DNA from: a virus
IMG/VR virus record: IMGVR_UViG_3300027907_000049
Span: 1 to 25,769 of that record
Reading direction: 5' to 3' (one strand)
DNA: 25,769 nt
Below the pieces are notes generated by a model. It was not told where the DNA came from and ran no database searches. It saw nothing but the letters and a program-made list of their open reading frames with translations. The translations under genes were made by a program, and so were the position numbers. Positions 1-5,439 of the stretch are shown piece by piece. The first letter of the stretch is position 1. Each line of letters begins with the position of its first letter.

Positions 1-389
1 AAACCCTCTACGCGCTCGACAACGGGGGCCTGCTCGCCGAAACGCTGGAAGTCATCAAGGAGGCCCGCGGCAGCGTCCACGGCCGCAACTCCTCGATCTA
101 CTTCATCAAGGGGGTTGCCTGGTTCGTACTCCAGCACTCCGACGAGACCGACCGCTCCCGGCTCGTCAGCAGGGTGGCGACCTACAGCCCCGACCAGGTG
201 CAGCAGCGTGCCCGTGCCCACATGTCGGTCATGGGCGGCAACCAGTGGCAGAACTACTACCGGGCACTCGTGGACTTCTACAACGAGAAGCTGCCGGTGA
301 AGTCGCGGCTGGAGTGGCGGCTGCGCGGCTCGACCCGCTGGGAGATCACCGACCAGCAACGAGGGACAGGCAAGAGTTACAGCCACTAA
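1..389 (+). CDS. C-terminal part of a DUF6551-like (ParB-type nuclease-associated) phage protein, 5' end outside the window
   Basis: The reading frame is open from the window edge (first full codon at base 3) to the TAA at 387-389, giving 128 residues of a longer protein. The visible part is mostly helical, with the segments IYFIKGVAWFV, DRSRLVSRV and ALVDFYNEKLP. This pattern resembles the C-terminal half of DUF6551 proteins of actinophages, which carry an N-terminal ParB/sulfiredoxin-like nuclease domain. That domain would lie outside the window, so the family call comes from recalled pattern and is uncertain. The ATG-like starts inside (for example GTG at 174) are not needed, because the conserved-looking sequence runs upstream of them without a stop. 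A promoter/terminator region follows, so this is probably the last gene of its operon. Confidence 0.55.
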   Translation, partial: TLYALDNGGLLAETLEVIKEARGSVHGRNSSIYFIKGVAWFVLQHSDETDRSRLVSRVATYSPDQVQQRARAHMSVMGGNQWQNYYRALVDFYNEKLPVKSRLEWRLRGSTRWEITDQQRGTGKSYSH

Positions 390-425
390 GCGGCAGGAGC
401 ACCTCTCATACGGGCGCGGGACGCA

Positions 426-465
426 GTGGCAGAACACGCGCTTGTATGATATGATACATGTATCA
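426..465 (+). promoter_or_regulatory. Candidate sigma70-type promoter with an overlapping 14-bp palindromic operator
   Basis: Two overlapping -10-like hexamers, TATGAT at 445-450 and 450-455, lie in an AT-rich island that is rare in this sequence. GTGGCA at 426-431 lies 18 bases upstream of the second one and matches four of six positions of TTGACA. A perfect palindrome, TGATACATGTATCA (452-465), overlaps the -10 and the expected start site, which is the usual place for a repressor operator. The terminator hairpin at 471-502 begins only a few bases downstream, so the arrangement may be an attenuator. The palindrome is directly visible; promoter activity is inferred. Confidence 0.4.
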
Positions 466-470
466 GGTGA

Positions 471-502
471 AGGAAGGCCCCGGCTCGTTCGGGGCCTTTC
501 TT
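471..502 (+). terminator. Rho-independent terminator
   Basis: AAGGCCCCG (474-482) pairs with CGGGGCCTT (490-498) around a 7-base loop, and the stem can extend by a few weaker pairs. A pyrimidine-rich tail (TTTCTT) follows at 497-502. It would end transcription of the first gene, or act as an attenuator for the promoter-like sequence just upstream. Confidence 0.6.
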
Positions 503-504
503 CG

Positions 505-522
505 TCCCGGACGTGTCCGGGG
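505..522. repeat. Palindrome family copy 1 (imperfect outer pair)
   Basis: TCCCGGACGTGTCCGGGG matches the dispersed element CCCCGGAC-NN-GTCCGGGG with one mismatch at the outermost position. It directly follows the terminator at 471-502 and has a GT centre. No T-tract follows, so it is not itself an obvious terminator. Confidence 0.7.
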
Positions 523-574
523 TCAACCCAGCGATCCCGAACCTCAGACCTGGTTCGGGAAGGAAGGAGGGTGC

Positions 575-913
575 GTGAGTTCTCACGACGAACTCATCGG
601 CGACACCCTGGCGATGATGAACGTCGTCAGGCGGGCCTACGGCAAGGAGGAGCTGACCGAGCTGCCGGAGGCGACGCGGGCGGACGCGGGTGACTGTCTG
701 TTCTGGCGGGCACTCAGCGACCTCGGCGTCAAGGGCGTCAGTGGCGCCACCATCGAGTTCTCCTCACAGCGCGTCGCGTCCGTTGCGGCGCAGGCGTGGG
801 GCACGGACTCCAGGGGGCCGCTCGTCACGGCACCTCCGCAGGTCTCGGAGGTCGTGAGCCGGTTCGACTCCTCGCTCTACCCGCACTACGTGGGTTCGAG
901 GGAGAGGGAGTAG
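575..913 (+). CDS. Phage protein of unknown function, 112 aa
   Basis: I chose the GTG at 575 because a strong ribosome-binding site (AAGGAGG, 564-570) lies four bases upstream. An upstream ATG at 458 is in frame, but it would read through the operator, the terminator and palindrome copy 1, so it is unlikely. The protein is soluble and mixed alpha/beta, with the segments DTLAMMNVVRRAYG, ADAGDCLFWRAL and VSEVVSRFDSSLYPHYVG. There is no membrane segment or known catalytic motif. It looks like the small conserved hypothetical proteins of actinophage accessory regions, but I cannot name a function. A strong terminator follows 10 bases after the stop, so this gene forms its own short transcription unit. 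Confidence 0.75.
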   Translation: MSSHDELIGDTLAMMNVVRRAYGKEELTELPEATRADAGDCLFWRALSDLGVKGVSGATIEFSSQRVASVAAQAWGTDSRGPLVTAPPQVSEVVSRFDSSLYPHYVGSRERE

Positions 914-922
914 GCACCTGAT

Positions 923-960
923 AAAGGGCGCCCCGGACTCGTCCGGGGCGCCCTTTCTTT
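923..960 (+). terminator. Strong rho-independent terminator built on palindrome family copy 2
   Basis: A perfect 16-bp stem pairs AAAGGGCG plus CCCCGGAC (923-938) with GTCCGGGG plus CGCCCTTT (941-956), leaving only a TC centre. CTTT follows, giving a T-rich tail at 954-960. The inner 18 bases (931-948) are a perfect-arm copy of the dispersed palindrome. It lies between the genes ending at 913 and starting at 979. Confidence 0.85.
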
Positions 961-978
961 GCCCGAAGAAGGAGAGCG

Positions 979-1563
979 ATGGACACACCTGGAATCCCCA
1001 GCGGCGGGGTGGTGATCATCTCGACTGATTCCACGCAGACGCCGGGGTTCAACGAGCTGCACGGCCCGACCCCCGCGACCGCTGGCAACGTCCCCTACTG
1101 GGTGGCGGCCCAGAAGATCCGCAAGCTGATCCGCGAAGCCGAGCGGATCGTCAAGGGAATGGCCGAAACCCAGGCGCTGTCGGCCACCTATCGGGACGGA
1201 ACCGACATGGCGTTCCTCGACCTGGAAGCAAGGGTCGGGTCGAGAACGAAGGTCTCTGAGCGGCGGGCGGCGGTGGCACGACTCCGAATGGCCTTGCAAC
1301 AGGAACGCAACCAGGCCGCCGAGGCGGCCCTGGGCAAACCCCAGAAGTTCGCCGCAATGAAGGTCCACGTGGACACAATCCACGCGCTGGCCCAACACCT
1401 TCCCACCCAAAGCGACATTCCTGTCGGCAGGGACGCCAACACCGTGCGGGCGATCAAGGCGATCATGAAGCCTTTCCTCCTGCACGGCGATGGTGACCCC
1501 CAAAAGATGCTCCTGGCGGTCAAGACGATCATCGACATGGAAGGAGGTGAGGCGGATGGGTAG
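979..1563 (+). CDS. Phage protein of unknown function, 194 aa, mostly helical
   Basis: The ATG at 979 has a good ribosome-binding site (AAGGAG, 969-974). A short, disordered, Thr/Pro/Gly-rich N-terminus of about 40 residues is followed by a charged helical region. That region includes AAQKIRKLIREAERIVKGMAE and VARLRMALQQERNQAAEAAL, which look able to form a coiled coil. No catalytic motif is recognisable. The stop overlaps the start of the next gene by eight bases, and the ribosome-binding site of that gene (AAGGAGGTGA) lies inside this gene, so the two are translationally linked. I do not recognise the family. Confidence 0.8.
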   Translation: MDTPGIPSGGVVIISTDSTQTPGFNELHGPTPATAGNVPYWVAAQKIRKLIREAERIVKGMAETQALSATYRDGTDMAFLDLEARVGSRTKVSERRAAVARLRMALQQERNQAAEAALGKPQKFAAMKVHVDTIHALAQHLPTQSDIPVGRDANTVRAIKAIMKPFLLHGDGDPQKMLLAVKTIIDMEGGEADG

Positions 1564-2248
1564 GAAAAAGGATGATCCGCTGGACGGGGCACAGTTCCCC
1601 GGCGCGGGCAAGGACGCCCGTCCCGAGGATTTCTACGCCCGCGAGGACGGCATGCGGCCGCACAACAACTCGCGGCCGTACGGGCAAATCCTCGTCGATC
1701 TGACAAGCGGCCTTATGGGTCGGACGCTCCCGCCGAGAGTCATCTGGCGGGCGGGAGAGTGGAGCGTCGATAAGGGCTACGAGGACTGCTGGGTCACCTC
1801 GGGCGAAGGCACACCCGGCAACTACAAGCGCAGGCTCTTCCGGCTGCCCCACGAGCAGACGCAGAAGGTGATCCCGAAGCATCCGGCCGACTGGCCGAAG
1901 CACCTGAGGGAAAGCTCCAGCAGCGGCAGCTACTACAGCGGTGGTCCCAGCAGCAGTTCCAAGTCGTATTCGTCCGGGCTGCCGTGGGAGCTGCGGGTCG
2001 CCTGCCCCGGCTGCGGGCATTTCTTCAAGAACTCGGAACTGCCCGACCACGCCAAGTACGCCTGCCCGTCACAGCAGGACAAGCCGGTCCTGTGGGCAAT
2101 GCAGTGCGCCTGCCACACTGTCATCACACCGACAGTGCTGCCGGGCTTCCCGATCAAGCCGCCGCAGGCGGAAGACACCCCGGACACGTCCGGGGACGAA
2201 AAGGAAGGAAAGGAGGAAACAAATGAGGCAGTTGCTACGTCAGGGTGA
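1556..2248 (+). CDS. Zinc-finger-containing phage protein of unknown function, 230 aa
   Basis: The ATG at 1556 follows a near-perfect Shine-Dalgarno sequence, AAGGAGGTGA (1541-1550). The N-terminal domain (about residues 1-118) contains several Trp and Tyr residues. A Ser/Gly/Tyr-rich linker (119-141) follows. Next comes a putative C2HC zinc-binding site with Cys150, Cys153, His165 and Cys170, and then a second Cys pair at 184 and 186. The tail is acidic and lysine-rich. Residues 209-213 (PDTSG) are encoded by a copy of the dispersed palindrome at 2178-2195, so the C-terminus may have been extended by insertion of that element. The end overlaps the next start by 26 bases. The zinc finger suggests nucleic-acid or protein binding, but the function is unknown. 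Confidence 0.8.
   Translation: MGRKKDDPLDGAQFPGAGKDARPEDFYAREDGMRPHNNSRPYGQILVDLTSGLMGRTLPPRVIWRAGEWSVDKGYEDCWVTSGEGTPGNYKRRLFRLPHEQTQKVIPKHPADWPKHLRESSSSGSYYSGGPSSSSKSYSSGLPWELRVACPGCGHFFKNSELPDHAKYACPSQQDKPVLWAMQCACHTVITPTVLPGFPIKPPQAEDTPDTSGDEKEGKEETNEAVATSG
2178..2195. repeat. Palindrome family copy 3, inside coding sequence
   Basis: CCCCGGACACGTCCGGGG is a perfect-arm copy with an AC centre. It is read in frame as PDTSG near the C-terminus of the gene 1556-2248 and lies about 30 bases before the start of the next gene. No T-tract follows. Confidence 0.85.
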
Positions 2249-2552
2249 CGTGCTGCTCATGCCGGTGGAGGACGCCGCACTGCTCTACGCGACGTCCGCC
2301 AAGTCCCCGAAGGACGGCATCGTCGTCGCGCAGGGCGAGGCGACCGGCCACCACCACCGCATCCGTTCGCGTCACGCCCGCCTGTACCGGCGGGGCCAGG
2401 ACCGCTTCATCAAGGTGCACAACTGTGCCGTGAAGGAGCGTCCGCGGCTCACCCACGAGGAGCATGACCCGGTGACGCTGGAGCCGGGCGTGTACCAGGT
2501 GGTTCTCCAGCGCGAGTACACGCCGTCGGCGCCGGTTCGTGTCTACGACTGA
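2223..2552 (+). CDS. Small His-rich partner protein of a DUF6745-like module, 109 aa
   Basis: The ATG at 2223 has an AAAGGAGG ribosome-binding site at 2209-2216. The protein starts RQGDVLLMPV, contains GEATGHHHRI at about residue 40, and ends with THEEHDPVTLEPGVY and a QREY..VRVYD segment. This is the pattern of the small protein found next to DUF6745 proteins in phages and actinobacteria. The histidine cluster and the HEEH motif could bind metal, but that is inference. The start lies inside the preceding gene and the end overlaps the next start by 14 bases, so the three are probably translated as a unit. The biochemical role of the module is not known to me. Confidence 0.75.
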   Translation: MRQLLRQGDVLLMPVEDAALLYATSAKSPKDGIVVAQGEATGHHHRIRSRHARLYRRGQDRFIKVHNCAVKERPRLTHEEHDPVTLEPGVYQVVLQREYTPSAPVRVYD

Positions 2553-3396
2553 GCCGTCGGTCGAAGTCAAGTTCAACATCTACCGTCTGCTGACCAGGCT
2601 CCCCATCTGGGCGCTGGTCGAACTGGGAATCGTTCAGGTGCCGCAGACGGCCAGCCTGACCGAAGCACAGGCCGGTCGTCTCATCGAGCAACTCATGAAC
2701 AGCTCGATGTACTCCCAGCCCTGGCCCTACTACGGCAAGACGGGCATGCGGGCAACAGGGGTTGCTGACCTGATCGGCCTCACCGAGGCTGAGGTGTTCG
2801 AACTTCGTCACAGATACCGCAGCCACGAATGGACGCGGCGCCAGGCGGCGGAAGCGTTCGCCGCCTGGTTCCGCCAGGACGAGAAGGGACGGTTCCCGCC
2901 TCAACGCCTGCTGAACCCGACACACAACCTGCCCACGCTGGGGAAGCTCCAAAAGATCTTCCAAGACGACGAAGATCCGGGGCAGTTCAAGACGTACGGT
3001 TGGCGGGGATGGGGATACCGCAGTTGCATCACAGCAACCTGGCAGATGGGCATCCTGGAACCGCGAGAAGCGCTGCGGATCAGGAACGCCACCTACCGCC
3101 GGGACGCGATCGAGCACTTCGGCATCGCAGCGGTGCTCGAAGGGGCGGAAGTCATCGACGACGACCCCGTCCACGGACGGCTGCTGCGTATCCCGCTGGT
3201 GGACGCCTGGTGGGAAACCAGCGACCGCCACACGCAATACCTGGAAGTCGTCAACTCGACGCCGGAGCCTGACGGCACCTACGCGAAGTACCACCTGCGT
3301 GTGCCGCCCGGCCACACTTCCGCGAAGCGGGCGAGAGCGTGGACATTCGGCTTCGTTGGTGACTGGACGGACTTCGAGATCGGTGTAGAAACATAG
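2539..3396 (+). CDS. DUF6745-like protein, 285 aa
   Basis: I chose the GTG at 2539, which overlaps the end of the preceding gene. No clear ribosome-binding site is visible, so initiation may depend on translation of that gene. The C-terminal segments YLEVVNSTPEPDGTYAKY, LRVPPG and AWTFGF resemble the conserved end of DUF6745 proteins. These often sit beside the small His-rich protein encoded just upstream, as here. The middle is rich in Trp, Arg and acidic residues (TYGWRGWGYRSC). There is no membrane segment, and I see no catalytic site I can defend. The family call rests on the C-terminal motif and the gene neighbour. The structured leader of the tRNA pair follows. Confidence 0.75.
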   Translation: MSTTEPSVEVKFNIYRLLTRLPIWALVELGIVQVPQTASLTEAQAGRLIEQLMNSSMYSQPWPYYGKTGMRATGVADLIGLTEAEVFELRHRYRSHEWTRRQAAEAFAAWFRQDEKGRFPPQRLLNPTHNLPTLGKLQKIFQDDEDPGQFKTYGWRGWGYRSCITATWQMGILEPREALRIRNATYRRDAIEHFGIAAVLEGAEVIDDDPVHGRLLRIPLVDAWWETSDRHTQYLEVVNSTPEPDGTYAKYHLRVPPGHTSAKRARAWTFGFVGDWTDFEIGVET

Positions 3397-3411
3397 TTTC
3401 CGAACGGGCAT

Positions 3412-3469
3412 GGGAGGGGCGACGATAACGGGCGAGCGCTTAGCGAATGGGCGCGCTCCGTCCCCTCCC
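3412..3469 (+). other. Structured RNA leader between the DUF6745-like gene and the tRNA pair
   Basis: GGGAGGGG (3412-3419) pairs perfectly with CCCCTCCC (3462-3469). Inside that stem, GAGCGC (3434-3439) pairs with GCGCTC (3453-3458), giving a nested two-stem structure of about 58 bases that ends five bases before the first tRNA. It lacks a T-loop motif, so it is not a third tRNA. It may be a processing signal or a terminator without a T-tail. The pairing is visible; the role is inferred. Confidence 0.45.
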
Positions 3470-3474
3470 GCCTA

Positions 3475-3548
3475 CCCCGGGTAGCTCAGCTGGTAGAGCG
3501 CCTGCTTCAACGAGCAGGAGGTCGCTGGTTCGATCCCACGCCCCGGGG
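3475..3548 (+). tRNA. tRNA-like gene with two extra bases; anticodon not determinable with confidence
   Basis: The acceptor arm CCCCGGG (3475-3481) pairs with CCCGGGG (3542-3548). It is followed by TA, a D-arm GCTC..GAGC, an anticodon stem CCTGC/GCAGG, the variable loop AGGTC and the T-loop TTCGATC. Two positions are abnormal. The anticodon loop TTCAACGA has eight bases instead of seven. The T-stem pairs GCTGG with CCACGC, which fits only if one C is bulged out. Reading from U33 the anticodon would be CAA, but Leu tRNAs have a long variable arm that is absent here. No CCA is encoded. It is either a functional tRNA of unusual geometry, a decaying tRNA, or affected by sequence errors. Confidence 0.65.
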
Positions 3549-3561
3549 TCTTGATCGACCG

Positions 3562-3634
3562 CCAGGAGTAGCTCAGTGGTAGAGCGCCGGATGTACAAGC
3601 CGGAGGTCGCAGCGTTCGATTCCTGCCTCCTGGA
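3562..3634 (+). tRNA. tRNA-like gene, possibly Val(UAC), with a T-stem bulge
   Basis: A perfect 7-bp acceptor stem pairs CCAGGAG (3562-3568) with CTCCTGG (3627-3633), with discriminator A at 3634. The D-arm GCTC AGTGGTA GAGC is normal. The anticodon arm CCGGA TGTACAA GCCGG has an A-G mismatch at the loop end and G instead of the universal U at position 33 if the anticodon is TAC (Val). The T-arm is GCAGCG TTCGATT CCTGC, where one C must bulge out for the stem to form. CCA is not encoded. The general shape is clear, but identity and function are uncertain. Confidence 0.65.
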
Positions 3635-3636
3635 CT

Positions 3637-4071
3637 ATGAACAAACATCAGCTACGCAAGCTCGGCAAGCATTTCAGCCTCCGCTGGGGGCAGCGGCTCG
3701 GCAGAGAAGAGTGTCCGTACCTGCGCCGCTGGGCGCTGATAGCGGGCCTCTTCTCGGTCCGGGTGCATCACTTCTACAGATCAGACGACGCACGCTACTT
3801 CCACGATCATCCGTGGTGGTTCGTGACGCTCGTTCTGAGGGGCGGGTACACCGATGTGTCGGAAGCGGGCGAAGATCACCTGGGGGCAGGTGCAGTCCGC
3901 TTCCGACCCGCTCTCCACCGCCACACCGTCCGCACCGACCCCGGCGGCGTCTGGACGGTCATCCTGACCGGCCCCAACGTCCGCACCTGGGGGTTCTGGG
4001 TGGACGGCAAATTCAAGAAGGCCAACAAGTTCTTCTACGAGTTCGGTCACCATCCCTGCGACCAGCCGTAG
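3637..4071 (+). CDS. Cupin-like phage protein, 144 aa
   Basis: The protein has a cupin-type pattern. The first motif, ARYFHDHPWWFVTLVLRGGY (about residues 52-71), carries two His, and a second, RFRPALHRHTVR (about 88-99), carries two more, as expected for a metal site in a beta-barrel. A third strand region, GVWTVILTGPNVRTWGFWV, follows. The enzymatic activity cannot be predicted. The ATG at 3637 begins two bases after the discriminator base of the second tRNA, and no Shine-Dalgarno sequence is visible. Processing of the tRNA 3' end would therefore leave a nearly leaderless message. No other in-frame start lies in front of the conserved part. Confidence 0.75.
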   Translation: MNKHQLRKLGKHFSLRWGQRLGREECPYLRRWALIAGLFSVRVHHFYRSDDARYFHDHPWWFVTLVLRGGYTDVSEAGEDHLGAGAVRFRPALHRHTVRTDPGGVWTVILTGPNVRTWGFWVDGKFKKANKFFYEFGHHPCDQP

Positions 4072-4084
4072 AAAGGGGGTGACA

Positions 4085-4411
4085 ATGCTCAAAATCATCT
4101 TCTCGCCGTCGGGTCCGAGCGTCCAAGAGCGTGCACGGAAGGCAGTCGCACAGTTCTTCGACGACATTGACTACGACCCCGCCCGGCCGCTCATGAACCG
4201 TTCGGACGCGCACCTGCGGTTCGTGTGTCACGCCTGCCGGAAGTCGTACTTCTCGACGGCAAGCGGCAACACGGGCTACTGCCCAGAGCACGAAGGCGAA
4301 GCTCAGCAGCTACACGAGTTGCAGCAGGAACTCTCGGTGCGCAAGCTACAACTCGAAATCCAGCAGCTAGAACAAGAGCTGGAAGAAGCAGACGCATCGC
4401 TCGTTTCTTGA
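4085..4411 (+). CDS. Small zinc-binding, coiled-coil phage protein, 108 aa
   Basis: I chose the ATG at 4085 because the purine-rich AAAGGGGG (4072-4079) lies five bases upstream. An in-frame GTG at 4079 is inside that ribosome-binding site. The protein has a likely zinc site made of Cys48, Cys51, Cys66 and His69 (FVCHACRKSYF...YCPEH). A highly charged Gln/Glu/Leu heptad-like helix of about 30 residues (73-104) follows and should form a coiled coil. This layout suggests a dimeric nucleic-acid or protein-binding factor, but I do not recognise the family. The stop codon is followed immediately by a palindrome family copy. Confidence 0.7.
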   Translation: MLKIIFSPSGPSVQERARKAVAQFFDDIDYDPARPLMNRSDAHLRFVCHACRKSYFSTASGNTGYCPEHEGEAQQLHELQQELSVRKLQLEIQQLEQELEEADASLVS

Positions 4412-4429
4412 CCCCGGACGTGTCCGGGG
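4412..4429. repeat. Palindrome family copy 4
   Basis: CCCCGGACGTGTCCGGGG is a perfect-arm copy with a GT centre. The symmetry extends by two more pairs, to 4410-4431. It begins one base after the stop codon of the preceding gene. No T-run follows, so it is a weak terminator at best. Confidence 0.85.
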
Positions 4430-4464
4430 TCGAGTATCAACCCTAAGACGTCGCCGGGACGTTA

Positions 4465-4474
4465 GACCCCGGAC
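4465..4474 (+). repeat. Half-site of the palindrome family
   Basis: GACCCCGGAC is identical to the left arm of the extended copy at 4410-4431. It lies 36 bases downstream of that copy and three bases before the ATG at 4478. The right arm is absent. The two could form alternative pairings with the right arm at 4422-4431. Confidence 0.5.
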
Positions 4475-4477
4475 GAA

Positions 4478-4684
4478 ATGAACAAGAAGCTCGTGTTCGG
4501 CTGCTGCTTCTGCGGCAAGTCGATCGACGACGACGAAGGAATCGGACTCGCAATGGTCGATCGTGAGACCGGCGAGTTCGTACAGCAGTTCTGGTGTCAC
4601 GAGAACTGCTTCCTGGAGCGACTCGTACGGATCGCCCGTGAGTCGTACTACAAACCGGAAGGAGGTGACTATGAAGCTAGGTGA
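4478..4684 (+). CDS. Small Cys-rich, probable zinc-ribbon phage protein, 68 aa
   Basis: The ATG at 4478 is preceded by the half-palindrome and has only a weak GGA upstream, so the ribosome-binding site is poor. The protein has two Cys clusters, CCFC at residues 9-12 and CHENC at 40-44, spaced as in a small treble-clef or zinc-ribbon fold. The region between them is acidic and turn-like (KSIDDDEGIG). The function is unknown. The gene overlaps the next by 14 bases, and it contains the strong GGAGGTGA ribosome-binding site of that gene, so the two are probably co-translated. Confidence 0.7.
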   Translation: MNKKLVFGCCFCGKSIDDDEGIGLAMVDRETGEFVQQFWCHENCFLERLVRIARESYYKPEGGDYEAR

Positions 4685-5132
4685 GGCGCTGAGCCTGCGG
4701 GCAAAGCAGGCTCAGCAACTGGCCGACCTGCGCGGACGCATCAGCGCGAACGCGCTCGTGCAGGAGGGCGACAGCCCGTCGGAGGACCCGGAGGTGCTGC
4801 TCGACGAGTACGTCAAGCTCTCCGAGGGGCACGCCGAGCTGGTACGCAAGATCGCGCTCACGAACACCACGGCCACCGTCGGCGGCACCGACCTGCTGAC
4901 GCTGCTGCATCGGCGGGAGGCGCTGCGGCGGAACCGTGGCGTGTACGAAATGGCGGCGTCGGCGGCCACGCCGACGTCGTACGGCGGCTTCCGGCTGCGG
5001 AACACGGAGCTGCGGATGATCGCGCAGCTGACGGTGCCCGAGTGCCGCGAGAAGGCGGAGGAGTACGATGCTCAGGTTCGCGAACTGGACACGACGATCC
5101 AGGAGGCGAACTGGCGCATCGACCTCCTGTAA
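4671..5132 (+). CDS. DIP1984-family protein, 153 aa
   Basis: The ATG at 4671 follows GGAAGGAGGTGACT, an excellent ribosome-binding site. The N-terminus KLGEALSLRAKQAQQLADLR, the VQEGDSPSEDPEVLL segment, the IALTNTTATV segment and the C-terminus LDTTIQEANW match the known pattern of the DIP1984 family. That is a small helical family found in actinobacteria and their phages and sometimes annotated as septicolysin. The length is usual for the family. The protein is probably a helical bundle without a membrane segment. Its molecular role is not established. It is the last gene before a 300-base non-coding stretch. Confidence 0.85.
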   Translation: MKLGEALSLRAKQAQQLADLRGRISANALVQEGDSPSEDPEVLLDEYVKLSEGHAELVRKIALTNTTATVGGTDLLTLLHRREALRRNRGVYEMAASAATPTSYGGFRLRNTELRMIAQLTVPECREKAEEYDAQVRELDTTIQEANWRIDLL

Positions 5133-5439
5133 CAACAGGGCGGGCCGGAGACGGCGGGTTATCCCAGTCAAGGAACATGCCCCGTCGTCACAACACGACC
5201 GCCCTGAACGACAGTTGGTAACCGGCTGTTTCCTTGTCTGAACGTCCTGGGTCTGAATCCGGTCCATAACCGGACTCAGAGCCTCGGGGCCTCGATTGAC
5301 GTGAAGCAAAGCGTGTTCGTGGCCCGGGCGGAAGCACAGATCACAAGGAACAACGCACAACTCAACATCTTGCTCAGAACGCTTTAGACAAGAGCCGGTG
5401 AGGGTGGGTAAGGGGACTGTCGTCGAAAGGAGAAAGAGG
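5133..5439 (+). other. Intergenic region without a convincing gene
   Basis: Only short frames are present. One starts with GTG at 5301 and ends at 5387 (28 codons), with no ribosome-binding site, so I do not call it a gene. The region contains an imperfect palindrome at 5212-5228 and a larger hairpin at 5252-5280. A TTGACG at 5297-5302 resembles a -35 element, but no matching -10 lies at the right distance. It may hold a leader or a small RNA for the genes from 5440 on. I found no tRNA in it. Confidence 0.5.
5252..5280 (+). other. Long hairpin in the intergenic region
   Basis: TCTGA (5252-5256) pairs with TCAGA (5276-5280), and TCCGGT (5258-5263) pairs with ACCGGA (5269-5274), separated by one A/C mismatch. 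The loop is CCATA. The stem is 11 pairs long and is not followed by a T-tract, which argues against an intrinsic terminator. It differs from the CCCCGGAC palindrome family. Confidence 0.5.

Noticed and set aside
458-574. Upstream in-frame start of the 112-aa protein at the ATG at 458
   Set aside because: It would translate the operator, terminator and palindrome. The GTG at 575 has an excellent ribosome-binding site.
5205-5275. Possible third tRNA, suggested by GGTCTGAATCC resembling a T-loop
   Set aside because: No acceptor stem, D-arm or anticodon arm can be built around it.
5301-5387. Small frame of 28 codons starting with GTG in the intergenic region
   Set aside because: It has no ribosome-binding site and no protein-like features beyond its short length.
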